This document shows positions 1 to 4,991 of a stretch of DNA of 5,977 nucleotides, one piece after another (positions within the stretch are counted from its first letter, which is position 1; every line of letters begins with the position of its first letter). Below the pieces are notes generated by a model. That model was not told the DNA's origin and did not search any database. It was given only the letters and a program-made list of their open reading frames with translations. Source of the stretch: Clostridia bacterium (GTDB taxonomy: Bacteria > Bacillota > Clostridia > Christensenellales > CAG-314); NCBI GenBank assembly GCA_017452035.1, contig JAFTNE010000157.1:1-5977 (forward strand), given 5' to 3'. A program made the position numbers and the translations under genes.

Positions 1-48
1 TTGGAAGGTACCGAGCAATACAATCGCAAAAACAAAAATAAAAAATAA
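1..48 (+). CDS. C-terminal tail of an upstream gene (partial)
   Basis: Frame 1 is open from the window edge to a TAA at 46-48 and reads as a short Lys/Asn-rich tail, LEGTEQYNRKNKNKK. A strong intrinsic terminator begins about 6 nt after this stop, which is the usual arrangement at the end of a gene. A frame ending at 39-41 is also open from the edge, so the choice of frame is not certain. Nothing can be said about function from 15 residues. Confidence 0.35.
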   Translation: MEGTEQYNRKNKNKK

Positions 49-53
49 TTTAC

Positions 54-90
54 AAAGGACTTGGAAAAGCTTTATTCCAAGTCCTTTTTT
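54..90 (+). terminator. Intrinsic terminator of the upstream gene
   Basis: A perfect 13-bp stem (AAAGGACTTGGAA at 54-66 with TTCCAAGTCCTTT at 75-87) encloses an 8-nt loop. The T-tract runs 85-90, partly inside the stem. The shape is that of a Rho-independent terminator on the plus strand. It separates the upstream gene from the rnj leader, so rnj should have its own promoter. Confidence 0.9.
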
Positions 91-102
91 GTTGCCAACG
101 TT

Positions 103-215
103 GTTTTGTGTTTACGAGTAACCTGTTTTACGATAGTAAGTTTCGCGTTTAAGTGAAACCCAGTTGCTATTAGGGCAAGTTTGGCGTTTAAATGAAACAT
201 AGTTGTTGTAATGGC
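103..215. repeat. Degenerate tandem repeat, period about 39 bp
   Basis: Two clear units (138-176 and 177-215) share the pattern AAGTTTSGCGTTTAARTGAAAC followed by an AGTTG-TA--GGC segment. A more diverged third unit of about 37 bp precedes them (103-139, beginning GTTTTGTGTTTACGAG). Each good unit carries GTTT...AAAC arms around GTTTAA. In the first unit the arms GTTTCGC and GTGAAAC can pair apart from one G-U. The period is 3 x 13 nt, so one minus-strand frame repeats every 13 codons (TCHYNNYVSFKRQ then TCPNSNWVSLKRE), but that frame has no start codon. Confidence 0.6.
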
Positions 216-364
216 AAGTTAGTAGTTGGGATGTAGTCTTTTACAAGGGCTTTGTGCCAAAGAGTTTTCTCTAAGATATTTTGCGCGCTAAATGCAGACC
301 TTTTACCATTTGCTCCGTTACTGGCATTGCAATTGTTCTTTTGGCCAAGCAGTGGGCAAAACAG

Positions 365-393
365 TTGTTTTTTTTGACAATTTGGTGTATACT
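365..393 (+). promoter_or_regulatory. Candidate sigma-A promoter for rnj
   Basis: The -10 box TATACT (388-393, 5 of 6 to consensus) lies 17 bp after TTGTTT (365-370, 4 of 6). A start site would fall near 400, giving a leader of about 155 nt. A perfect TTGACA at 374-379 is nearby but too close to this -10 box (8 bp) and has no good -10 of its own at 16-18 bp. The region is AT-rich, so chance matches are possible. Confidence 0.4.
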
Positions 394-402
394 TTAAATG
401 TC

Positions 403-419
403 GAAATTGTTGCAATTTC
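403..419 (+). promoter_or_regulatory. 17-nt perfect dyad just after the predicted start site
   Basis: GAAATTGTTGCAATTTC has 7-bp arms (403-409 and 413-419) around TTG. It starts about 9 bp after the candidate -10 box, so it could be either an operator in DNA or a hairpin at the very 5' end of the rnj transcript. The dyad is seen directly. Its role is inferred. Confidence 0.4.
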
Positions 420-503
420 CATTTTAAGTGCCAATTTATGTTGTAGGCTGTGCTTTTGCAAGATACAACTATATATATTTTTTACAATTTTAACTAAACG
501 AGT

Positions 504-538
504 GCAAAAACAACAATCCTTGTGATTGTCTTTTTTGC
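504..538 (+). terminator. Terminator-like hairpin (possible attenuator) in the rnj leader
   Basis: ACAATC (513-518) pairs with GATTGT (524-529) around a 5-nt loop and is followed within two bases by a T6 run (531-536). The outer GCAAAAA (504-510) can also pair with TTTTTGC (532-538) across a 2x2 internal loop. It ends about 12 nt before the rnj Shine-Dalgarno, downstream of the candidate promoter. If it ends transcription it would act on rnj rather than on a preceding gene. The stem is short and AT-rich, so strength is doubtful. Confidence 0.4.
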
Positions 539-549
539 AGTAAATTTAT

Positions 550-553
550 GAGG
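550..553 (+). promoter_or_regulatory. Ribosome binding site of rnj
   Basis: GAGG lies 4 nt before the ATG at 558. It supports the long form of RNase J rather than initiation at the internal Met66 near the end of the low-complexity extension. Confidence 0.6.
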
Positions 554-557
554 TAAT

Positions 558-2453
558 ATGAAATCTAAAAAACAAAATTCCAAAAGTAAAACCTTCAATC
601 AAGGTCCATCAACAAACCTGTCGCTAACACAACAGCCAAAGGGCAAGGGTACTACAAAGTCGGCAAATAAAACTGCTGGCAAAAAGCAAACAGCGCAAAA
701 GCCTGCTCAAAAGTACGGCAAAGCTCCCGTTGCTTTGAATACCCTCAAACCAATGGATACCCCAGCGCAAAAACCAACATTTCAACCAACACCAACCAAA
801 AGTAAGTTAAAGGTAATTTTCCTTGGTGGCGTAGGGGAAATTGGCAAAAATATGACGTTGTTTGAGTATGGTAACACCATGGTAGCTTTGGACGTAGGCA
901 TGGCCTTTCCTGGCGCAGAAAGTCCCGGTGTAGACGTTGTCATCCCTGACGTGACCTACCTTGTGGAAAACCAACACAAACTCAAAGGCATTTTGCTTAC
1001 CCACGGTCACGAAGACCACATTGGCGCATTGCCATACGTTGTTGCAAAACTCAACAAAAAGGTGGACGTGTACGGTACAAAACTTACCCTTGCTTTGGCA
1101 GAAATAAAATTAGCCGAGCATAACGTTTTGGACAAGGTTAATTTTGTTCCCGTTGCCGATAAATCGGTTGTAGCCGTCGGCGACTTCACAGCCGAGTTCA
1201 TTCACGTATCCCACTCAATTGCCGGCAGTTGCGCCATTTGTTTGCGCACCCCAGTTGGCGCAGTGTTGCACACCGGCGACTTCAAAATTGACTACACCCC
1301 ACTTGGCAACGAGATTATGAACATCAACCGTATTGCCGAAATTGGCAAGCAGGGAGTGTTACTTATGATGTCCGAGTCTACCAATGTGGAGAAACCCGGC
1401 TACACCATGAGCGAATCGGTGGTATCCGATCAGTTTTACCAAATCTTCCAAGAGGCAAAGGGACGCCGAATTATCGTTGCAACCTTTGCATCCAACGTTG
1501 ACCGTCTTGCCATGATAATTGAGCTGGCAAAAACCTTCAAGCGCAAAATTGCCATCTCCGGCAAAAGCATGGTCAAGTATATCGAAACTTCCATTCGCAT
1601 TGGACACCTAAGTGTGGACAACGACATGTTTGTAGATATCGACAAAATTGGCAATATTGACGACGGCAAACTGGTAATTTTGTCTACCGGTAGCCAAGGC
1701 GAGCCAATGTCGGCATTGACACGTATGGCAAGTGGCGAGTTCAACAAGGTGCAAATTGGCGAAAACGATACAATTATCATCTCTGCCAACCCCATACCCG
1801 GCAACGAACGCGCAATCAGCAACGTTATCAACAACTTGTACTACCTTGGCGCGCAAGTAGTGTATTCGGCGCTGGCAGCAGTACACGTATCAGGACACGC
1901 CTGCCAAGAGGAACTCAAACTTGTGTACACCTTGGTAAAGCCCAAGTATTTCATCCCAGTACACGGCGAGTATCGCCATTTGCGTCAACACTCAACACTG
2001 GTGCAAAAACTTAAACACAAGCAATCTAACATCATCATCCCCGACCTTTGCGACTGTATCGAAGTGGACAAAAACACCTTCAAAATTACCGGCAAAGTAG
2101 AGGGTGGCAACGTGATGGTGGACGGTTTTGGCGTAGGGGACGTTGGCAACATCGTACTCAAAGACCGTTTGTCCCTTGCCGAAGAGGGAATTTTGGTGGT
2201 GGTGCTTGGTATGGACAAGTACACAGGTAACATTGTTACCGATGTAGAAGTAACAAGCCGTGGATGTTTCTTTGATGAAGAAGGCACCAGCCGTGTGGAC
2301 GAAATCAAAAAGCTTGTTCTTGCTGAAATTATCGCACAAAAGGCAAACAGTATTGCATCTATCAAAACGACAACGCAACGCGTTTGCAAAAAATACTTCC
2401 GTCAACAACTCAAACGCAACCCAATGGTGTTGCCAGTAATTTTGGAAGTATAG
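558..2453 (+). CDS. rnj: Ribonuclease J (MBL/beta-CASP) with basic N-terminal extension
   Basis: This 631-aa protein is an RNase J: a metallo-beta-lactamase/beta-CASP nuclease with 5'-to-3' exonuclease and endonuclease activity in mRNA decay and rRNA maturation, acting in the cytoplasm. The core starts near residue 84 with VIFLGGVGEIGKNM. It carries the metal motif HGHEDH (149-154), H219, D241 in HTGDFK, the SESTN motif (272-276), TGSQGEPM (377-384), HVSGH (443-447) and the last metal histidine in PVHGEYRHL (H469). The C-terminal domain (about 515-631) ends in the family-like MVLPVILEV. Residues 1-83 are an extra low-complexity segment rich in Lys, Gln, Thr and Pro with 18 lysines and one acidic residue; B. 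subtilis J1 (about 555 aa) lacks it. The start is set by GAGG at 550-553, 4 nt before the ATG. It stands alone in its leader and may continue into trmR. Confidence 0.96.
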   Translation: MKSKKQNSKSKTFNQGPSTNLSLTQQPKGKGTTKSANKTAGKKQTAQKPAQKYGKAPVALNTLKPMDTPAQKPTFQPTPTKSKLKVIFLGGVGEIGKNMTLFEYGNTMVALDVGMAFPGAESPGVDVVIPDVTYLVENQHKLKGILLTHGHEDHIGALPYVVAKLNKKVDVYGTKLTLALAEIKLAEHNVLDKVNFVPVADKSVVAVGDFTAEFIHVSHSIAGSCAICLRTPVGAVLHTGDFKIDYTPLGNEIMNINRIAEIGKQGVLLMMSESTNVEKPGYTMSESVVSDQFYQIFQEAKGRRIIVATFASNVDRLAMIIELAKTFKRKIAISGKSMVKYIETSIRIGHLSVDNDMFVDIDKIGNIDDGKLVILSTGSQGEPMSALTRMASGEFNKVQIGENDTIIISANPIPGNERAISNVINNLYYLGAQVVYSALAAVHVSGHACQEELKLVYTLVKPKYFIPVHGEYRHLRQHSTLVQKLKHKQSNIIIPDLCDCIEVDKNTFKITGKVEGGNVMVDGFGVGDVGNIVLKDRLSLAEEGILVVVLGMDKYTGNIVTDVEVTSRGCFFDEEGTSRVDEIKKLVLAEIIAQKANSIASIKTTTQRVCKKYFRQQLKRNPMVLPVILEV

Positions 2454-2460
2454 TTGTAAG

Positions 2461-2513
2461 GCAAATAAGATTGCCGACAAATAACAAAACTTTTATTCAA
2501 ATATCTTATTAGC
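2461..2513 (+). repeat. Inverted repeat just after rnj
   Basis: AATAAGAT (2464-2471) and ATCTTATT (2503-2510) are perfect complements. The outer GC pairs (2461-2462 with 2512-2513) extend the stem across one A-A mismatch. The 31-nt interior is unstructured by eye. No T-run follows, so it is not an ordinary terminator. It may stabilise the rnj 3' end or the trmR leader, which is inference only. Confidence 0.45.
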
Positions 2514-2519
2514 ACAATT

Positions 2520-2548
2520 GCAACTGCGGTCAAAAAGTCGCAAGTTGC
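2520..2548 (+). repeat. Hairpin upstream of trmR
   Basis: GCAACTGCG (2520-2528) pairs with CGC-A-AGTTGC (2539-2548), nine pairs with one bulged A around a 10-nt loop. It ends 18 nt before the trmR ATG. No T-tract follows, so read-through from rnj is possible. It could be a processing or stability element. Confidence 0.5.
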
Positions 2549-2566
2549 TAACAAAAGATAACTCAA

Positions 2567-3154
2567 ATGCCATCACTTAAACTAATTGAGCAGTTTGCTC
2601 GTAAAAACTATATACCTGTGATGTTGGATGACACCAAAGAGCTGTTGTACAAAACGGTGGCAAACTGTCAGCCCAAACGCATTTTGGAAATTGGCACAGC
2701 CATTGGATACTCGGGCATTGTGATGCTTTCTGCATGCGAAACTGCCACACTAAACACCATCGAGCTGTTGGAAAGCTCGGCCAACATGGCGCGCGAAAAC
2801 TTTCGTGATGCCGGTGTGTTGGAGCGTGTAACAATTTTTGTTGGTGACGCAAGGGAAATTGTAATGCAACTGACAGGCAGTTACGACTTTATCTTTATGG
2901 ACGGTCCAAAAGGTCAGTACGAAGTGTTTTTGCCATACCTAACCGACCTGTTGGAAGTGGGTGGCACACTTGTTTGCGACAACGTCCTTTACAAAGGCCT
3001 TGTGGAACACGTCCCCGAAAACAAACGCCACAAACACATCACAGTGGCGCGCAACCTAAACGCATTTTTACACGACATCACGACAAACCCACGCTATCAA
3101 ACGGAGCTTTTTCGTATTGGCGATGGCGTAACAATATCTAAAAAACTTGGCTAA
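2567..3154 (+). CDS. trmR: tRNA 5-hydroxyuridine methyltransferase (YrrM/TrmR-like)
   Basis: A 195-aa class I SAM-dependent O-methyltransferase of the YrrM/TrmR (caffeoyl-CoA OMT-like) family. TrmR of B. subtilis methylates 5-hydroxyuridine at tRNA position 34 to 5-methoxyuridine. Visible motifs are the SAM glycine loop ILEIGTAIGYS (39-49), the acidic ribose-binding E66 in NTIE, GDARE (93-97), and the metal site made by D112 in MDGPKGQY plus D138-N139 in CDNVLYKG. The C-terminus GDGVTISKK is family-typical. It is about 20 residues shorter at the N-terminus than B. subtilis YrrM. An in-frame TAA at 2549-2551 with no other usable ATG fixes the start at 2567, where no clear Shine-Dalgarno is visible. 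The next gene starts 3 nt after its stop, and that neighbour makes its proposed substrate, which supports TrmR over a generic small-molecule O-methyltransferase. Confidence 0.88.
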   Translation: MPSLKLIEQFARKNYIPVMLDDTKELLYKTVANCQPKRILEIGTAIGYSGIVMLSACETATLNTIELLESSANMARENFRDAGVLERVTIFVGDAREIVMQLTGSYDFIFMDGPKGQYEVFLPYLTDLLEVGGTLVCDNVLYKGLVEHVPENKRHKHITVARNLNAFLHDITTNPRYQTELFRIGDGVTISKKLG

Positions 3155-3157
3155 CCT

Positions 3158-3700
3158 ATGAAAAATATCAAACATATCGAATTGCTTGCCCCAGCAGGCA
3201 ACATGGAAAAACTAAAAACAGCCTTTCACTTTGGCGCAGATGCCGTGTACCTTGCAGGCAAACGATACGGCCTCAGGGCCTTTGCCGACAACTTTACCGA
3301 CGAGCAAATTGCCGAGGCAGTAACTTTGGCACATAGCATTGACAAAAAGGTGTACGTAACGCTTAACATCTTTGCCCACAATCCAGATTTTGACGACCTC
3401 AAAGATTATCTCAAAGTGTTGGAAAATGCCAAGGTGGATGCTGTACTTGTATCGGACGTGGGTATGTTCAGTTTTGTCAAACAAAATTGCAACCTGCCAA
3501 TACACATCTCTACCCAAGCAAACACAACCAACAAACACGCTGTAAAGTTTTGGAGCGAGCAGGGGGCAGAGCGCGTTGTTTTGGCGCGTGAAGTAAACCT
3601 CAAAGAAATTGCCAACATCCACAACCACTGTCCACAAACGGAACTGGAAGTGTTTGTTCACGGCGCAATGTGCATCAGTTACTCGGGCAGATGCCTATGA
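3158..3700 (+). CDS. trhP: TrhP-like U32 protein, N-terminal part (split gene)
   Basis: The N-terminal 180 residues of a peptidase-U32 family protein related to B. subtilis YrrO (TrhP2) and E. coli YegQ (TrhP), which are needed to form 5-hydroxyuridine at tRNA position 34. Motifs are ELLAPAGN (8-15), GADAVYLAGKRYGLRAFADN (26-45), HISTQANTTN (116-125), GAERVVLARE (136-145) and most of the signature EVFVHGAMCISYSGRC (164-179). C172 and C179 match the first two iron-sulfur ligand cysteines known in U32 proteins. The frame stops at TGA 3698-3700 right after GRCL, where homologues continue with (L/M)SNYL. The start lies 3 nt after trmR and has no visible ribosome binding site, so translation may be coupled to trmR. 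On its own this fragment lacks the rest of the cluster and the C-terminal domain. Confidence 0.85.
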   Translation: MKNIKHIELLAPAGNMEKLKTAFHFGADAVYLAGKRYGLRAFADNFTDEQIAEAVTLAHSIDKKVYVTLNIFAHNPDFDDLKDYLKVLENAKVDAVLVSDVGMFSFVKQNCNLPIHISTQANTTNKHAVKFWSEQGAERVVLAREVNLKEIANIHNHCPQTELEVFVHGAMCISYSGRCL

Positions 3701-4374
3701 GCAACTACCTTACCAACCGAGATAGCAACGGTGGTGCTTGTGTTCAAGCTTGCCGTTGGGCGTGGGAAGTACGCGAAGTTGGTCGAGAGGACTACATGCC
3801 AGTTATGGAAGACGAGCGTGGTACCTACATCTTTAACTCCAAAGATATGAACATGCTTGCCCACTTGCCACAAATTATTGATGCAGGTGTTGTAAGCTTA
3901 AAAATTGAAGGTCGAATGAAATCGCCTTTTTACGTGGCAACAGTTGTAAATGCCTATCGCCGTGCGCTTGATGCCATTGCCAACGAAACCTTTACTGATG
4001 AACTAATTTGTGAACTTAATGGCGAATTGGACAAAGCATCTCACCGTGCTTATACCACTGGTTTCTACTTTGACGAGCAGGAAACTCGCCAGTACTACCC
4101 ATCCAGCCGTGCTGTGGAAGAGTACAAGTTTATTGCCGTAGTCCGTGAGGTAGGCGGAGGCTACGTTGTAGTGGAGCAACGCAACAAGTTTGTTGTTGGC
4201 GAAATGTTGGAAACACTTTCAGCCACAAGCGACACAAACAAGCAATTTACCGTGCAGTACGCCCTTGACGAAAAGGGAAACAACGTAGAAGTTTGCAACA
4301 AAGTGCAACAACTACTAAAAATCAACTGCCCATACACGTTGAGTGTAGGCGACATATTGAGAAAGAAAAATTAA
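3697..4374 (+). CDS. trhP: TrhP-like U32 protein, C-terminal part (split gene)
   Basis: These 225 residues continue the U32 protein in the other frame: MSNYLTNRDSNGGACVQACRW (1-21), NSKDMN (47-52), SLKIEGRMKSPFY (67-79), VNAYRRALD (84-92) and RAYTTGFYF (117-125), then a C-terminal beta-rich domain. Joined to the preceding fragment the total is about 405 residues, close to the length of YrrO. The ATG at 3697 overlaps the upstream TGA as ATGA. The frame is also open from a GTG at 3670, but the homologous sequence starts at 3697. Inserting one base between CT and ATG at 3696/3697 restores the expected GRCLMSNYL. So it is either a true split pair coupled by termination-reinitiation, a recent frameshift mutation, or a sequence error. 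The site is not a homopolymer. C15 and C19 are candidate cluster ligands; the Cys often found after NSKDL is Asn here. Confidence 0.85.
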   Translation: MSNYLTNRDSNGGACVQACRWAWEVREVGREDYMPVMEDERGTYIFNSKDMNMLAHLPQIIDAGVVSLKIEGRMKSPFYVATVVNAYRRALDAIANETFTDELICELNGELDKASHRAYTTGFYFDEQETRQYYPSSRAVEEYKFIAVVREVGGGYVVVEQRNKFVVGEMLETLSATSDTNKQFTVQYALDEKGNNVEVCNKVQQLLKINCPYTLSVGDILRKKN

Positions 4375-4391
4375 CAAATCTTTTCTAACAA

Positions 4392-4428
4392 AAAACACCC
4401 CAAAAGCGTTTGGCTTTTGGGGTGTTTT
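4392..4428. terminator. Bidirectional terminator between convergent genes
   Basis: A perfect 16-bp stem (AAAACACCCCAAAAGC at 4392-4407 with GCTTTTGGGGTGTTTT at 4413-4428) encloses a 5-nt loop. The A-rich left arm and T-rich right arm give a U-tract on both strands. It ends the trmR-trhP transcript 18 nt after the trhP stop, and it can also stop transcripts from hicB coming the other way. Confidence 0.92.
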
Positions 4429-4430
4429 CA

Positions 4431-4445
4431 AACTATGCGATAGTT
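4431..4445. repeat. Small inverted repeat after the terminator
   Basis: AACTAT (4431-4436) and ATAGTT (4440-4445) are perfect complements around GCG, followed by GTTTTAT. It may be a weak back-up to the terminator beside it. The rest of 4446-4559 is T-rich plus-strand sequence with no supported gene. Confidence 0.3.
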
Positions 4446-4559
4446 GTTTTATGTCTAATATTTGCGTTAGTTGTCCCTTGGGTTACTATTTGCGCCAAGT
4501 TGTGTTGTTTTACAATAAGTGTTTTGTTTGCTAAGCCTAAGTCAATTTTTACCTTTGTA

Positions 4560-4820
4560 TTAGTTGTTATTACTGCTTTTGTAATACTTGGGTTTTATAA
4601 GCTTTACGTATTCGCCCTTTTGGATAGTGATGTTTTCAATAGGGGTGGGCTTTACGTTGTCGGGTATTTCATCAACAATGCACAACAAGCAATCGCCAGC
4701 CATATTTATGGCATCCTCCAAGTCGTCCCCTTGTGTAAAGATTCCCAAATCGGGAAATTCTACCCAGTAGCCACCTTCTTCTGCCACGTGAAAAATTGCA
4801 GGAAATTCGTCTTTTTTCAT
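4560..4820 (-). CDS. HicB-family antitoxin domain protein (orphan)
   Basis: An 86-aa protein with the HicB N-terminal fold signature: FPAIF (6-10), then GGYWVEFPDLGIFTQGDD (16-33) and LEDAINMAGDCL (34-45). HicB antitoxins bind and neutralise the mRNA interferase HicA, and many also carry a C-terminal HTH or ribbon-helix-helix domain that represses the operon. Here the protein ends after a Lys/Asn-rich tail (KYYKSSNNN) with no such DNA-binding domain. No HicA-like small ORF is seen in the adjoining 4375-4559 or 4821-4991. It is therefore either a solitary HicB-like protein, common in Bacillota and of unknown role, or an antitoxin acting in trans. The start is supported by AAGAGGA (4825-4831) 4 nt upstream and by a strong promoter. 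Confidence 0.85.
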   Translation of the reverse strand: MKKDEFPAIFHVAEEGGYWVEFPDLGIFTQGDDLEDAINMAGDCLLCIVDEIPDNVKPTPIENITIQKGEYVKLIKPKYYKSSNNN

Positions 4821-4824
4821 ATTG

Positions 4825-4831
4825 TCCTCTT
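4825..4831 (-). promoter_or_regulatory. Ribosome binding site of the HicB-like gene
   Basis: On the minus strand AAGAGGA lies 4 nt upstream of the ATG at 4820. It is one of the better Shine-Dalgarno matches in the window and fixes this start. Confidence 0.75.
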
Positions 4832-4850
4832 TTGGTTAAACCTTGTAATT

Positions 4851-4859
4851 ATTATAGCA
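4851..4859 (-). promoter_or_regulatory. Extended -10 promoter of the HicB-like gene
   Basis: The minus strand reads TGCTATAAT, a perfect extended -10 element (TGn plus TATAAT). No good -35 box is present at 16-18 bp; TTGCAG at 4876-4881 is at 19 bp and matches poorly. The predicted start is near 4844, giving a short leader of about 24 nt. The gene therefore seems to be transcribed on its own. Confidence 0.7.
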
Positions 4860-4991
4860 ACATACTTTGATAATTCTGCAAACTATCCAATTAGTTTTGG
4901 TGGTTTGTTTTTTATAAATGTTTTATTGCAAAATGCATCAGTTGTACCAATTTGAAATCAAAATTATTATGTGTCAACTTGCGCACTTTTG

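Larger units (their letters stand above)
91..557 (+). other. Long intergenic / leader region upstream of rnj
   Basis: This 467-nt stretch holds no gene I can support. It contains the degenerate tandem repeat (103-215), small AT-rich hairpins (for example CTTTG/CAAAG at 250-262), a candidate promoter (365-393), a dyad at 403-419, and a terminator-like hairpin at 504-538 just before the rnj ribosome binding site. The open frames on both strands (292-525 plus, 188-415 minus) lack ribosome binding sites and family-like sequence. Between about 216 and 360 I see nothing beyond AT-rich sequence and minor dyads. Confidence 0.6.

Noticed and set aside
138..215. CRISPR array
   Set aside because: Units are contiguous and diverged along their whole length, without constant repeats separated by unique spacers, and no cas gene is present.
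374..379. TTGACA as the -35 box of rnj
   Set aside because: It is a perfect match, but the best -10 box (TATACT, 388-393) is only 8 bp away and no acceptable -10 lies at 16-18 bp.
188..415. Minus-strand ORF of 75 codons over the repeat region
   Set aside because: No family-like motif and no ribosome binding site; its frame also differs from the one in which the repeat is periodic.
292..525. Plus-strand ORF of 77 codons in the rnj leader
   Set aside because: No ribosome binding site, Cys/Phe-rich composition typical of translated T-rich DNA, and it overlaps the candidate promoter, dyad and attenuator-like hairpin.
1992..2480. Minus-strand ORFs of 134-162 codons within rnj
   Set aside because: Both lie antisense to the conserved C-terminal part of RNase J, have no recognisable domains, and follow from the codon bias of the real gene.
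3690..3700. Programmed -1 ribosomal frameshift or TGA recoding in trhP
   Set aside because: The context TGCCTATGA is not a slippery heptamer and no downstream stimulatory structure was evident. Reading TGA as an amino acid would not return to the homologous frame.
4410..4955. Plus-strand ORF of 181 codons, hydrophobic
   Set aside because: It begins inside the terminator hairpin and runs antisense through the well-supported HicB-like gene and its promoter. The hydrophobicity is a by-product of the opposite strand.
4821..4991. Hidden hicA toxin gene upstream of the HicB-like gene
   Set aside because: This stretch holds the hicB promoter and stop-rich AT sequence, with no frame resembling the small HicA double-stranded RNA-binding fold.
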